Counted from the stretch's first letter, positions 50,643 to 60,173 are shown. The stretch is DNA of 64,000 nucleotides from Actinomycetota bacterium (GCA_003134555.1 PLBO01000135.1:124001-188000); one strand, 5' to 3'. Numbers and translations are program-made. Notes: generated by a model from the letters alone, not told the origin.

Positions 50643-51470
50643 CTACCCCAGTGCTGTTGCATCGATGGCCCCGGCGCCGCGCCGCGCGGCCCTCACGCTG
50701 AAGTATCCGCCGATGGCCAGCAGTACGAGCGAAGAGAGCAGCACGATCGTCGACAGAGCGTTGATCGAAGGCGAGACCCCGAACCTGAGCTGACCGAAGA
50801 TATAAAGCGGCAGGGTCGTGGAACCGGGGCCGGCAGTGAACGACGTGATCACGACGTCGTCGAGCGAGATCGTGAACGCGAGCATCGCACCCGCGAAGAT
50901 CCCCGGCGCCGCGAGCGGCAGCACGACCCGGAGGAAGGCTTGGAACGGAGTGGCACCGAGGTCGGCCGCCGCCTCGACGAGCCGGTTGTCGAACGCGGTC
51001 AAACGTGCCTTCACGACGACGACGACGAAAGCAATGCAGAACGTGATGTGCGCGGCGATCACCGTTCGGATGCTCAGGTCGACGTGGGCAAATCGCCGGA
51101 AGAAGGCGGTGAGCGAGATTCCCATGACGATCTCGGGCATGACCAAGGAGATGAAGATCAGTGTCGAGTAGGCGGAGCGACCGCGGAACCGGAATCGAGT
51201 GAGCGCGAACGCCGCGAGGGTGCCGATCACAGTTGCGAAGAGCGTTGCTATGAAGGCGACCTTCAGGGTGTTGCGGAAGGCCTGCAGCGCGTCGTGATTG
51301 TGGGCGAGGGAGCTGTACCAACGGGTGGAGAAGCCCGACCAGGAGGTGCCGCTCTTTGCCTTGTTGAAGCTGAACACCACGAGCACGACGATCGGCGCGA
51401 ACAAGAAGGCGAACACGAGAGCCGCGTGCAGCTTGAGGTACCGCGGGCGCAGCGCGCTCTTGGTGCTCAC
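50643..51470 (-). CDS. potC: Polyamine ABC transporter permease, PotC-like
   Basis: 275 residues from GTG 51470, overlapping the PotB stop (GTGA). Six membrane helices starting with LHAALVFAFLFAPIVVLVVFSF and an EAA loop VEAADLGATPFQAFLRVVLPLAAPGI (short parts) for contact with the ATPase. The ISLDDVVITSFTAGPGSTTLPLYI section is the classic PotC/PotI signature. It forms the channel with PotB. Overlapping genes and common strand show it belongs to a PotA-D-B-C operon. Confidence 0.93.
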   Translation of the reverse strand: MSTKSALRPRYLKLHAALVFAFLFAPIVVLVVFSFNKAKSGTSWSGFSTRWYSSLAHNHDALQAFRNTLKVAFIATLFATVIGTLAAFALTRFRFRGRSAYSTLIFISLVMPEIVMGISLTAFFRRFAHVDLSIRTVIAAHITFCIAFVVVVVKARLTAFDNRLVEAAADLGATPFQAFLRVVLPLAAPGIFAGAMLAFTISLDDVVITSFTAGPGSTTLPLYIFGQLRFGVSPSINALSTIVLLSSLVLLAIGGYFSVRAARRGAGAIDATALG

Positions 51471-52387
51471 AGCGCTTCCTCGCCGACGCGCCACAGGTAC
51501 ACGAAGACGCCCAGAAGGATGAGCATCATGAGCAGCACCGACATCGCCGAACCCAACGGCCAGTTGTTGCCGCTCCCGAACTGGTCGTAGACCGTGTTGC
51601 CGAACATCTGGGTTTTCACGCCGCCGAGCAGCTCGGGCGTCACGAAGTCGCCGACCGCCGGAATGAAGACCAGGAGGATCCCGGCGATGAGTCCGGGCGA
51701 GACCGTCGGAATGATCACGCGGAACAGGGTCGACGTCTTGCCGTGGCCGAGGTCGTAACTCGCCTCGACCAGCGACTTGTCCATGCGCTCGATCGATGCG
51801 TACAGCGGCAGGATCATGAACGGCAGGAAACCGTATGTCAGGCCGAGGATGACCGCGAAATGTGTGTTGAGGAACGTGTGGTCGTTGCCGAGCCCGATCG
51901 CGCCCAACACCGAGTTCAGCAAACCGTTGCGCTGCAGTATGAACTGCCACGCGTACATACGGATGAGATAACTCGTCAGGAACGGGATGATGACGAGTAC
52001 GAGGTACACGTTGCGGAAGCGGCCCCCGAACCTGGCTATCCAGTACGCGAGCGGGAACCCGAGGAGCACACATGCGATCGTCGATACCAGTGCGTATGCG
52101 ATCGATCGGGTGAAGATCGGCAGGAACAGGGGGTTCAACGCGAGGTTGTAGTTCGAGAAGTTCAGGTGTCCCCACGAGAAGCGAACGGGCGTGATGACGC
52201 CGCGTTGGCCCAAGCTGTACGCGACCACGAGAAGCGTCGGGATCACGAGCAGGAACAGGAACCACACGCTCGTAGGCAGCAGCAGAAGATTCCCCGTGAT
52301 CCAATCGGGGAGTCTTCGCCGTCTCGGCGGCGGCGGCGGCCTCGCCTCGACCTCGATCTCGCTCAAGCCGTCTTGACCTTCGTCCAC
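51467..52387 (-). CDS. potB: Polyamine ABC transporter permease, PotB-like
   Basis: 306 residues from ATG 52387, overlapping the substrate-binding gene by 25 bp. A TTG inside the N-terminus is an alternative start. Six transmembrane helices (LLLLPTSVWFLFLLVIPTLLVV at the start) and an EAA motif in VEASYDLGHGKTSTLFRVIIPTVSPGLIAG, with GDFVTPELLGG typical of PotB/PotH. The N-terminal 30 residues are Pro/Arg-rich and cytoplasmic. It pairs with PotC. Confidence 0.93.
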   Translation of the reverse strand: MDEGQDGLSEIEVEARPPPPPRRRRLPDWITGNLLLLPTSVWFLFLLVIPTLLVVAYSLGQRGVITPVRFSWGHLNFSNYNLALNPLFLPIFTRSIAYALVSTIACVLLGFPLAYWIARFGGRFRNVYLVLVIIPFLTSYLIRMYAWQFILQRNGLLNSVLGAIGLGNDHTFLNTHFAVILGLTYGFLPFMILPLYASIERMDKSLVEASYDLGHGKTSTLFRVIIPTVSPGLIAGILLVFIPAVGDFVTPELLGGVKTQMFGNTVYDQFGSGNNWPLGSAMSVLLMMLILLGVFVYLWRVGEEAL

Positions 52388-53517
52388 CGGTCGGAGTACT
52401 TGATCTCGTCTTCCCCGATGTCCTTTTGGAAGGGGAGCTTCGCGAGCACATCAGCGGGCGGGTAGATCAGCGGGTTGGTCAGGATGTCCTTGCTAATGAA
52501 CGGCTGCGCGGCCTTGTTGGGGCTGCCGTAGTTCACGAAGTTCGTCAGCGCGGCGCCGACCTTGGGCTCGAGGATGTAGTTCATGAACGCCTCCGCGTTC
52601 TTCGGGTGCCCGGCTCCTTTGGGTATGGCCATCGAGTCGACCCACGAGAACGCGCCCGACGTCGGGATCACGTACTCGATATTCGGTTTGTCGGCCTGGA
52701 TCGTGAACACGTCGCCGGAGTACGCCTGCGAGAGCAGGAGCTCGCCGCTCTTGAGCGGGTCCTGGTAGTCGGAGGTGATCGACTTGATCTTCTTCTTCAG
52801 ATCGGTCAGATACTTCTCGGCGTCGTCGAGATCGGTGTCGTTGGTGCTGTTGGGATCGCGCTTCAACGCGAACAGCGCCATCGCGAAGGCGTCGCGCGCC
52901 TCGTCGAGGAAGGACGACTTGCCTTTGACGTTCGGAAGTTGGAAGGCATCCCAGTCGGTCACGGCGCCTCCGACCTTCTTTTTGTCGAAACCGATCCCGG
53001 TCGTGCCCCACTGCCAGGGAATCGCGTACTGGTTGCCGGGGTCGTAGGCCGCGTTGCGAAAGCGCGGGTCGAGGTTCTTCACATTGGGAATCAGCGAGAG
53101 ATCCAGAGGCTGGATCAAGTTGGCGTGCTTCATCTTCACGAGGGTGGCGTCGGTGGGAACGATGATGTCGTAGCCCGTGCTCCCCGCCGTCAACTTCGCG
53201 AACAGCTCGTCGTTCGAGCTGTAGTTGTCGTACACCACCTTGATTCCGGTCTGCTTCTGGAAGTTCGGGATGGTCTTGTCGTCGATGTAGTCGGTCCAGT
53301 TGTAGAAGTTGAGGAGCTTGGCCTCGGGCTTGCTCGAGAACGTGGGCCGGGTCGTCGACCCGCTGCTGCCGGTGCCGATCTTGCTGCTGCTGCCACACGC
53401 GGCCACGAATCCCGCGGCAGAGGCGAACGCCATCGTCCTCATGAAGGTGCGACGGCTGAAGTGGGGTGAAGCTGTGTCCCAGATGAACGCCAACGAAACG
53501 CGGTCCGGATCGCTCAT
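52363..53517 (-). CDS. potD: Polyamine-binding lipoprotein, PotD-like
   Basis: 384 residues from ATG 53517 with AAGGAGC upstream; the start overlaps the PotA stop (ATGA). The N-terminus looks like a Tat signal (SRRTFMRTMAF) ending in a lipobox VAACG, so it is a lipid-anchored binding protein. The mature part has LLNFYNWTDYIDDKTIPNFQKQTG, YDIIVPTDATLVKM and PWQWGTTGIGFDKKKV, standard for spermidine/putrescine-binding proteins of the extracellular solute-binding family 1. Binding-residue identity (spermidine versus putrescine) cannot be settled. Confidence 0.92.
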   Translation of the reverse strand: MSDPDRVSLAFIWDTASPHFSRRTFMRTMAFASAAGFVAACGSSSKIGTGSSGSTTRPTFSSKPEAKLLNFYNWTDYIDDKTIPNFQKQTGIKVVYDNYSSNDELFAKLTAGSTGYDIIVPTDATLVKMKHANLIQPLDLSLIPNVKNLDPRFRNAAYDPGNQYAIPWQWGTTGIGFDKKKVGGAVTDWDAFQLPNVKGKSSFLDEARDAFAMALFALKRDPNSTNDTDLDDAEKYLTDLKKKIKSITSDYQDPLKSGELLLSQAYSGDVFTIQADKPNIEYVIPTSGAFSWVDSMAIPKGAGHPKNAEAFMNYILEPKVGAALTNFVNYGSPNKAAQPFISKDILTNPLIYPPADVLAKLPFQKDIGEDEIKYSDRWTKVKTA

Positions 53518-54689
53518 GAAATCAGCTCCTTGTCGAGGGTGGGCTCGTCGGCGAGCACCACGTTGAACTCTGGGTCCCATACGATCCGGGCGCGCGTGCC
53601 GGGCACACCGGCGTCGCTCACCCGCTCGCTGTTCTGGCGGAACACGACGAGGGTCGTCCCCGCGTCGGTGCGGATGACGAGTTGGGTCGAGACGCCCTGG
53701 TAGACGACGTCGACGACCGTGCCCGCGATCGTGCAGAGCCGGTCGGCGACGGGTTCGTTCTCGGCGACGATGCGCAGCTTCTCCGGGCGGACGGTGAACG
53801 CCAGCACATCGCCGGGGCTGATCGCGCGGCCTTCCGGCGCACCGACGAGCAGGCGGTCGCCCGGCGCCGCTTCGACCTGCAGCAGATCTCCCACTCGACC
53901 CGTCACCACGGCCTCGATGATGTTCGAGGTTCCGATGAACCCGGCGACGAATCGCGTGGCGGGTCGCTCGTAGATGTCCTCGGGGTAGCCGATCTGCTCG
54001 ATCCGGCCCTGCGACATCACCGCGAGGCGATCACTCATCACGAGCGCCTCTTCTTGGTCGTGCGTGACGTACACGAACGTGACACCGACCTCGCGCTGGA
54101 TGCGCATGAGCTCGAGTTGCATCTGCTTGCGCAGCTTGAGGTCGAGGGCGCCGAGGGGCTCGTCGAGCAGGAGCACGGCCGGTTCGTTCACCAACGCCCG
54201 CGCCAGTGCGACTCGCTGCTGTTGCCCACCGGAGAGCTGCGAGGGGCGCCGTTCGTCGTAGCCAGGCAGCTGCACGAGGTCGAGGTAACGCTTGACCCGG
54301 TCGCGGATATCGCCTTTCGAGACCTTCTTACGCCGGAGCCCGAAGGCGACGTTTTCGGCGACGGTCAGGTGCGGGAACAGCGCGTACGACTGGAACACGG
54401 TGTTGACGTTGCGCTTGTAGGGCGCGACGCCGACGATGTCGCGCCCGGTCAACTCGACCCGCCCGGAGTCGGGCTCTTCGAATCCCGCGATCATGCGCAG
54501 CGAAGTCGTCTTGCCGCATCCTGACGGCCCGAGCATCGAGAAGAACTCACCGCGTCCGACCTCGATGGTCACGTCGTCGACCGCCACCATGTCGCCAAAG
54601 CGCTTCGTCACGCCGTAGAGGCCGACCTCGACCTTTCGTTCGGGATCCGGCACCCGGCCTCCTGCGAGCAGTTGTGGATTGTCGGGCAC
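53514..54689 (-). CDS. potA: Polyamine ABC transporter ATPase, PotA-like
   Basis: 391 residues from ATG 54689. ATPase with Walker A GPSGCGKTTS, Q-loop FQSYALFPHLT, signature LSGGQQQRVALARAL, Walker B LLLDEPLGALD and H-loop THDQEEALVMSD. The C-terminal TOBE domain (VRPEKLRIVAENEP, GVSTQLVIRTDAGTTL) is present. First gene of the operon that continues through PotD, PotB and PotC to GabT. Together they import putrescine or spermidine driven by ATP. Confidence 0.94.
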   Translation of the reverse strand: MPDNPQLLAGGRVPDPERKVEVGLYGVTKRFGDMVAVDDVTIEVGRGEFFSMLGPSGCGKTTSLRMIAGFEEPDSGRVELTGRDIVGVAPYKRNVNTVFQSYALFPHLTVAENVAFGLRRKKVSKGDIRDRVKRYLDLVQLPGYDERRPSQLSGGQQQRVALARALVNEPAVLLLDEPLGALDLKLRKQMQLELMRIQREVGVTFVYVTHDQEEALVMSDRLAVMSQGRIEQIGYPEDIYERPATRFVAGFIGTSNIIEAVVTGRVGDLLQVEAAPGDRLLVGAPEGRAISPGDVLAFTVRPEKLRIVAENEPVADRLCTIAGTVVDVVYQGVSTQLVIRTDAGTTLVVFRQNSERVSDAGVPGTRARIVWDPEFNVVLADEPTLDKELIS

Positions 54690-54824
54690 CCTCGCAGATG
54701 CGGGGGGCGCGCTGCAACCAACATGATGCCCCGCCGCGGCCGTCGCCGCAGTGCGCGGGCCTCGCGCGTGTTGCAGTGGTCCGTCGGCCGCCGAACGCGC
54801 TGCGATATTCGTAGCCGCGCCGGT

Positions 54825-55331
54825 CTACGAGTCGCGTGAGAGCCGGAACGCCTCCTCGGGGAACGCGAACACCTCGCCCCGGCCGGTGCGCGCCAGCGAC
54901 TGGTAGTCGCGCCGCGCGAACCACCAGCGGCCGTCGACCCGGCGGTAGTCGTCGAGATACACGCCGAACGCTTGCGAGGAATGGCCCGATGCCGCGTCCT
55001 GACGAAGCTCGCAGATGTAGAGGCGGGCAGTGGCGCGGTCGGGATCTCCTCCGGCCCGCAGCGCCACCCGCGTGCTCAACGGAACGAACTCGAAGAACTC
55101 GAAGCGCTCCACCGCCGTGCCGATGAAGTCGCCGACCTGCTGCGGTCCGAGGAGCTCGATGAGGGGATTGGTGACGGTGTCGACCCGCACGGGCGCGTCG
55201 GCGAGGAACATGTCGTGGAACTCCGCCCACGCCCGGCGCGTCACCGCGTCGGCGTATGCGTTTTGCAGACGCGTGATCGCGACGTAGTCGATCGTCTCCT
55301 GCAGCGTGTCATCCATTCGTGCGTCAGGCAT
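54825..55331 (-). CDS. SnoaL-like protein (first of tandem pair)
   Basis: 168 residues from ATG 55331 (or ATG 55316), overlapping the next gene's stop by 8 bp. NTF2/SnoaL fold: helical start DDTLQETIDYVAITRLQNAYADAV, FHDMFLADAPVRVD, then long strands ending VYLDDYRRVDGRWWFARRDYQSL. It resembles ring-hydroxylating dioxygenase beta or ketosteroid-isomerase-like polypeptides of the SnoaL-4 group. No catalytic residue is certain. It follows its partner gene in the same operon. Confidence 0.8.
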   Translation of the reverse strand: MPDARMDDTLQETIDYVAITRLQNAYADAVTRRAWAEFHDMFLADAPVRVDTVTNPLIELLGPQQVGDFIGTAVERFEFFEFVPLSTRVALRAGGDPDRATARLYICELRQDAASGHSSQAFGVYLDDYRRVDGRWWFARRDYQSLARTGRGEVFAFPEEAFRLSRDS

Positions 55332-55809
55332 TCGGACGGGAGAAGTCGCGGTTGGGATGCTTGGGCGGCATCGCGACGTCGGGGACCTTGCACTTGCTCT
55401 CGCGCATTTCCTCGAGCACATGGACCATGTTGAGGAGGTCTTCCTCGTACCGGAACTTCCCGTCGCCCGCGTAGATCAAGGTCGAGACTCCGGACTGCTC
55501 GTACGGACGCCCGTCGGCGCGCTTCCCGGGAAGCAGCTGCTTCCATTTGATGATCACGTTGTCGCCGTCGATCGCATAGAACTCGACGGGGAACTTCCAC
55601 TCCTCCAGCCCGACCATCGCGTCGCCGAACACGGTCGCCTTCATCTCGTCAATACCGACCACGCGTCCCCACGCGGGGTCGATGAAGACGGCATCGTCGG
55701 TGAAGTACTGGGCGAGCGCGCTCCAGCCGGCGCCCCCGGCGTCGATCACCTTGCGCGTCTCCACGTAGCGCTCGACGGTGGCCTGAACTTCTTCGCGGGG
55801 ATGGGGCAT
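55324..55809 (-). CDS. SnoaL-like protein (second of tandem pair)
   Basis: 161 residues from ATG 55809 with AGAGGCG upstream. NTF2-like: ATVERYVETRKVIDAGG, YFTDDAVFIDPAWGRVVGIDEM (with the typical Asp and Trp), then strands IIKWKQLLPGKRADG and TLIYAGDGKFRYEEDLLNM. It is translated just before the other SnoaL-like gene with an 8-bp overlap. The pair may form a heterodimer; no ligand can be given. Confidence 0.83.
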   Translation of the reverse strand: MPHPREEVQATVERYVETRKVIDAGGAGWSALAQYFTDDAVFIDPAWGRVVGIDEMKATVFGDAMVGLEEWKFPVEFYAIDGDNVIIKWKQLLPGKRADGRPYEQSGVSTLIYAGDGKFRYEEDLLNMVHVLEEMRESKCKVPDVAMPPKHPNRDFSRPNA

Positions 55810-55905
55810 CGGCGCGCCTCTCTGGATGATGGCCGTCGGAGATGTTCGACTCCAGACGATGATCCGATCGGGACGGTTCATGCAAACGCGCCGAGGACGG
55901 GACTC

Positions 55906-58767
55906 CTAGGTAATTGCGGGTGGTGAGTCGGCGATCACCGCGATGATCTCGTCGCCGTAGCGCTCGAGCTTGGTCGGTCCGATGCCGGTGCAGCGCGCGA
56001 GCTCGGCCAGCGATTCCGGGCGACGATCGGCGATGCCCTCCAGGTGTGCGTCGCTGAGCACGATGTACGCGGGCATGCCGTCGTTGCTCGCCCGTTGCTT
56101 GCGCCACGCTTTCAGCGCGGTGACGACCTCGGGTGAGGCGTGGGTGATGTCGAGCGACGCGCCGCGCGTGAGCTGAGCGCGGCGGCCGTCGCGTTCCACG
56201 CGCTCGCCGTAGGGGATCACGAGGCGCGCGCCGTTGGTGTCTTCCATCACGGCCGCGTCGGTGCGCAGCTCGACGATCGGACCGCTCGATCCGGCAAACG
56301 TGACAAGCATGCCGAGCTCGGCCGTGAACGTGGTGCGGCCCCGGCCCGGCGCGGACGGCGTTGCCGCCGCGGCTACCGCGCGGGCGGGCTTGGCCGCCTC
56401 GGGCGGCGCGGGCTCGCGGAGCTCGTCGAGGAACGGCCGGGGCGATCCCGCGTCGGCCACGACGTGTACCGCGGTGTCGCCGCGCGTGATCGCGACGTGG
56501 AAGATGCGACGTTCCTCCTCGATGTCGTCGGCGAGGGCATGCGGCATGAGACCGTCGTGCGCGCCCAGGACGACGACATAAGGCCACTCCATGCCCTTCA
56601 CCCGGTGCACCGTCGACAGCGCGACGCCGTCGTCGCGTGCGGGCTCGTTCGCGGCCCGGAGCCGGGCACGCAACCACGGCTCGAACGCCGCGGGATCGGG
56701 TTCGAAGGTGGCGACCGCGATGAGCGCGTTCAGGTCGTCGCGGTGGCTGGCGTCGGGAGCCTTGCCCGACAGGTCGAGGGTTGCGAGCGCGGCGCCGAGG
56801 CCGATGTCGTCGCGGATCCGCATGAGGAGCTGGTCGGTTGTCGCGCCGCCGTCGAACGCGCGACCGAGCGACTCGAGGTCGTCGCAGAACGCCTCGAACT
56901 TGCCGGAGGCGGACGAGTTCAACCCGTCCGCCTCGCGGCGCAGCTGGGGTAGGCGCCATTGCCGGCGGCGCTCGAGTCGTTGCAGCACTTCTCGCCGCAG
57001 CGAGCGGCTCGGGCGCCGGGCCGCGAGCGCGAGGTCGCCGCCGTGGAAACCCGTGCCGTTGCCGGCCGCGAGCGCGAGGCGGAGGTACGCGAGGGCGGTG
57101 CGGGTTCCGGTTCGGTTGAGCACGGCAACGCTGACCGGAGTCCAACACGGCACGTTCGCCTCGCCGAGGAGCAGTTGCGCGGGAAGCAGCACTGAGTTCA
57201 CTCGGCTGAGCACTGCGATATCGGCGGGCGCCGCGCCGCCTTCGAGCCACGCGGCGACCTGGTCGACCGCGGCGCGCGCGACGCGTTCCGGGGGAGAGGT
57301 GACGATCGAGAGCGAGTCGGGCGCGCCGCCGTCATCTTCCTTGGCCGCAACGATCTGCTTGTCGATGCGCCGCCGGTTGTACGAGAGGAGGTTGCGGGTC
57401 GCGGCGACGACCCGCGCCGGGCAGCGGTAGTTCGTGGCGAGCGCGTGGTGTGTTCCGCCGGGGAAGTAGCGGTCGTAGTTGATGAGGAATTCCGGATCGG
57501 CGCCCGCGTAGCCGTAGATGACCTGATCGTCGTCGCCGACCCCGAAGACGTCGTAGGCGGGCGCGGCGACCAGGCGCAGGAGTAGGAGTTGCGCGGGCGT
57601 GAGGTCTTGGAACTCGTCGACCAGGAGATGCCGGGCCTCCCGCTGGAACTCACGGCGGATCTCGGGCGCGCGGAGGAGGGCCTCGATCGCGCCGTAGATC
57701 TGCTCGTCGTGGTCGATCGCACGGTCTGCGTGCAACTTGTCGCGATACTCGTCGAACATGGCGCCGAAGCCGGCGACGTCGTCGCGTTGCGCCTCGATCA
57801 CGTTCGGGTCGACCAGCCCGAGCCGAACTTCGCCCAGCGCTTCCAGGTAAGGGGCGTACATGTCGGTGTTCGCTCGGGGCTTCACGGGCACGAGCGCTTC
57901 GATGCGCCGGCGCATGTCCCACTCGTCGATGAGCGTGCTGTTTCCACCCGCCCGCCGCAGGACGTCGTTGCCCAGCGCGTGCAGCGTGCGGACCCGGCGA
58001 CGCGCGCCTTCGGGCATGTCGGCCAGACGCGCCCGCATCGTGTCCTTGGCCCGGACGTTGTACGCGACCGCCGTGATCGAGCGGGGGCTCCAGCCGCGGT
58101 CGACCAGCAGTCGGAAGCGCTCGGTGAGAACCCGGGTCTTGCCCGAGCCCGCGGGCGCGATGACGCGCGCCGCGCCGGTGTCGTGGACGACGGCCGCGAG
58201 CTGATCGGCCGCAAGCTCCGCGTTCGTGGTCACGGCGCGATCCGGATCGAGCAATTGCTGTTCGAGACTGTTGCGGTGCACCAGCACATGACCGTTGGGC
58301 ACCGCGGTTGCGCCCGCGCGCGGACCACCGTCGCACCACGCCGGTGTACCGCCGTCGAGGACGACGTCGGCTTCGTCGGACGCGACGGCACCGAGCCGTT
58401 GCGCTTCGAGGCCCGGACCCCAAACCATGCGGCCGGCCCGGTCGTCGTAGTTGTTGGCGCGTGCGAGGAAGTAGAGGCGCTCGCGCCCGAACTCGAAGCG
58501 GGGCGAGAGCGCGTACGGCGGCTTGACCGGTTCGGACTCGGGCGTTCGGAGCTCGGCGGCCGAACATTGCAGCTCGACCGCAACCGGAATCCGCTGCGAC
58601 CAATGGTGGTGCAGCGCGTCGAGCGCGGACGCGGGGTCGCGCAGCACGTCGTCATCGATGACGATCCGTTCCGCCTCCGTCCAGGGCTCGCGCGCGGGCG
58701 CGGCCGGGCCGACGATGATGCCCCGCCCAAGGCGGGTGACGACTCCCGGCGGAGCGAGATCGGACAC
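55906..58767 (-). CDS. UvrD/PcrA-type helicase with unknown N-terminal domain and HRDC
   Basis: 953 residues from ATG 58767. The first 185 residues are an unrecognised domain (RLYFLARANNYDDRAGRMVWGPGLE). The superfamily 1 helicase follows: Walker A VIAPAGSGKTRVLTERF near residue 207, Walker B LLVDEFQDLTPAQ, motif III VFGVGDDDQVIYGYAGAD, motif IV TNYRCPARVV, motif V LSTVHRVKGMEW and motif VI FHVAITRGD with its Arg. A C-terminal HRDC domain (PEVVTALKAWRKQRASNDGMPAYIVL) ends the protein. Predicted DNA repair helicase. It is alone, divergent from the phosphoesterase. Confidence 0.92.
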   Translation of the reverse strand: MSDLAPPGVVTRLGRGIIVGPAAPAREPWTEAERIVIDDDVLRDPASALDALHHHWSQRIPVAVELQCSAAELRTPESEPVKPPYALSPRFEFGRERLYFLARANNYDDRAGRMVWGPGLEAQRLGAVASDEADVVLDGGTPAWCDGGPRAGATAVPNGHVLVHRNSLEQQLLDPDRAVTTNAELAADQLAAVVHDTGAARVIAPAGSGKTRVLTERFRLLVDRGWSPRSITAVAYNVRAKDTMRARLADMPEGARRRVRTLHALGNDVLRRAGGNSTLIDEWDMRRRIEALVPVKPRANTDMYAPYLEALGEVRLGLVDPNVIEAQRDDVAGFGAMFDEYRDKLHADRAIDHDEQIYGAIEALLRAPEIRREFQREARHLLVDEFQDLTPAQLLLLRLVAAPAYDVFGVGDDDQVIYGYAGADPEFLINYDRYFPGGTHHALATNYRCPARVVAATRNLLSYNRRRIDKQIVAAKEDDGGAPDSLSIVTSPPERVARAAVDQVAAWLEGGAAPADIAVLSRVNSVLLPAQLLLGEANVPCWTPVSVAVLNRTGTRTALAYLRLALAAGNGTGFHGGDLALAARRPSRSLRREVLQRLERRRQWRLPQLRREADGLNSSASGKFEAFCDDLESLGRAFDGGATTDQLLMRIRDDIGLGAALATLDLSGKAPDASHRDDLNALIAVATFEPDPAAFEPWLRARLRAANEPARDDGVALSTVHRVKGMEWPYVVVLGAHDGLMPHALADDIEEERRIFHVAITRGDTAVHVVADAGSPRPFLDELREPAPPEAAKPARAVAAAATPSAPGRGRTTFTAELGMLVTFAGSSGPIVELRTDAAVMEDTNGARLVIPYGERVERDGRRAQLTRGASLDITHASPEVVTALKAWRKQRASNDGMPAYIVLSDAHLEGIADRRPESLAELARCTGIGPTKLERYGDEIIAVIADSPPAIT

Positions 58768-58847
58768 GGGCGCATCATGCCCGAGCGGTGAGACGCCCGA
58801 GCGACGGCACGTGCACTCGGAGTCACTTGGTGCGAGGGTTCCGGCCC

Positions 58848-60161
58848 ATGGAACAAATGACCCGCCGACAGTTCCTCTCGACCGCGACGGGTGCCGCGGC
58901 GGCCGGGGTGGTGTTGGCGGCCTGTTCGAGCAGTTCGAAGCGATCCGCGCCGGCGCCGCGGCCGAGGCCGGGCATCGGCAACCCGGACGAGGCGCCGTTC
59001 GACACCGTCGTCGTCTTGATGTTGGAGAACCGTTCGTTCGACCACGTGCTGGGCTGGCTCCCGGGCGCGGACGGAAAGCAAGCCGGCCTCAGTTACGTCG
59101 ACGCCGCGGGGAAATCGCATCCGACGTGGCCGATCGCGCCCGACTGGCAGGGATGGCACTACGACGACCCGTCGCACGATTGGCAGTCGGTGGCGCGCCA
59201 GCTGAACCACGGCGCGAGCGACGGATTCTTGAAGACCCAAAAGCTCGGCGACGTGTACCCGATCAGCTACTACACCGAGGAGGATCTTCCGATCATCGCG
59301 AAGCTCGCGCGGAACTACACCACCCTCGACCATTACTTCTGCTCGATCGCGGGCGCGACCTGGCCCAATCGGTTCTACATGCACTGCGCGGCCACAGATG
59401 TCGACGAGACGGACATCTGGCCGGATCTTGCGCACCCGAACGAGGTGTTGGGCCCGAAGTTCGTGCGGCCGTCGAAGCTCCAGCTTGCGATCTGGGACCG
59501 CCTCGCGGCCAAGGACGTGAGCGGCGGTTACTACTTCTCCTCGGAACCGATGACGGGACTGTTCGCGAGTCGCAAGTACGACGCCATCAGCTATCGGTAC
59601 GACAAGTTCAAGACCGACGCGGCCGCGGGCAAGCTCCCCAACGTGACGTTTCTCGACCCGGAGTACGGAGCGATCGCCGAGTTCACGGGCACATCGAACG
59701 ACTTCCATCCGCACGGAAGCGTGAAGGTCGGCGACGCGTACATCGGCGAGGTGTACGACATCCTGCGCCGGAGCCCGCAGTGGGAACGCATGGTGTTCGT
59801 CCTGACGTTCGACGAGCACGGCGGTTTCTACGACCACGTCACGCCGCCTCTCGTGCGCGACGACAACGTCAACCCGAATCCGGGCCTGCATCCGAACTAC
59901 AAGCAGCTCGGCTTCCGGGTGCCGTGCATTGTGATGGGCCCGTTCGCACCGGCGCGGATCGTGAGCGCCGGCCCCTACGAGCACTGCTCGATCCTGCGCA
60001 TGATCGAATGGCGCTGGGGACTGGAACCGATGCACGCGCGCGACCGCTACGCGAAGAACCTCGCCGAGGCGCTCGACTTCTCGGCCAAACGGGTGCCCGT
60101 CGACATTCCGAAGGTCGTCGTACCGGCGACGCTGCCGCGCCCGGCGAACGCAGGCGCGTGA
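58848..60161 (+). CDS. Tat-exported phospholipase C / acid phosphatase-type phosphoesterase
   Basis: 437 residues from ATG 58848 (or 58857), preceded by GCGAGGG. The N-terminus has a Tat signal (TRRQFLSTATGAAAAGVVLAAC) and a possible lipobox. The mature enzyme belongs to the phosphoesterase family (PF04185): DTVVVLMLENRSFDHVLGWLP with the metal ligands Glu and Asn, a mid-section DHYFCSIAGATWPNRFYM, and FDEHGGFYDHVTPP near residue 325. Members are phospholipases C or acid phosphatases. It may release phosphate or diacylglycerol from lipids outside the cell. Confidence 0.92.
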   Translation: MEQMTRRQFLSTATGAAAAGVVLAACSSSSKRSAPAPRPRPGIGNPDEAPFDTVVVLMLENRSFDHVLGWLPGADGKQAGLSYVDAAGKSHPTWPIAPDWQGWHYDDPSHDWQSVARQLNHGASDGFLKTQKLGDVYPISYYTEEDLPIIAKLARNYTTLDHYFCSIAGATWPNRFYMHCAATDVDETDIWPDLAHPNEVLGPKFVRPSKLQLAIWDRLAAKDVSGGYYFSSEPMTGLFASRKYDAISYRYDKFKTDAAAGKLPNVTFLDPEYGAIAEFTGTSNDFHPHGSVKVGDAYIGEVYDILRRSPQWERMVFVLTFDEHGGFYDHVTPPLVRDDNVNPNPGLHPNYKQLGFRVPCIVMGPFAPARIVSAGPYEHCSILRMIEWRWGLEPMHARDRYAKNLAEALDFSAKRVPVDIPKVVVPATLPRPANAGA

Positions 60162-60173
60162 CGGCGGGTACCG

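Noticed and set aside
49185-51590. 801-codon plus-strand open frame
   Set aside because: Lies opposite GabT and PotC and shows no recognised domain; typical antisense artefact at this GC content.
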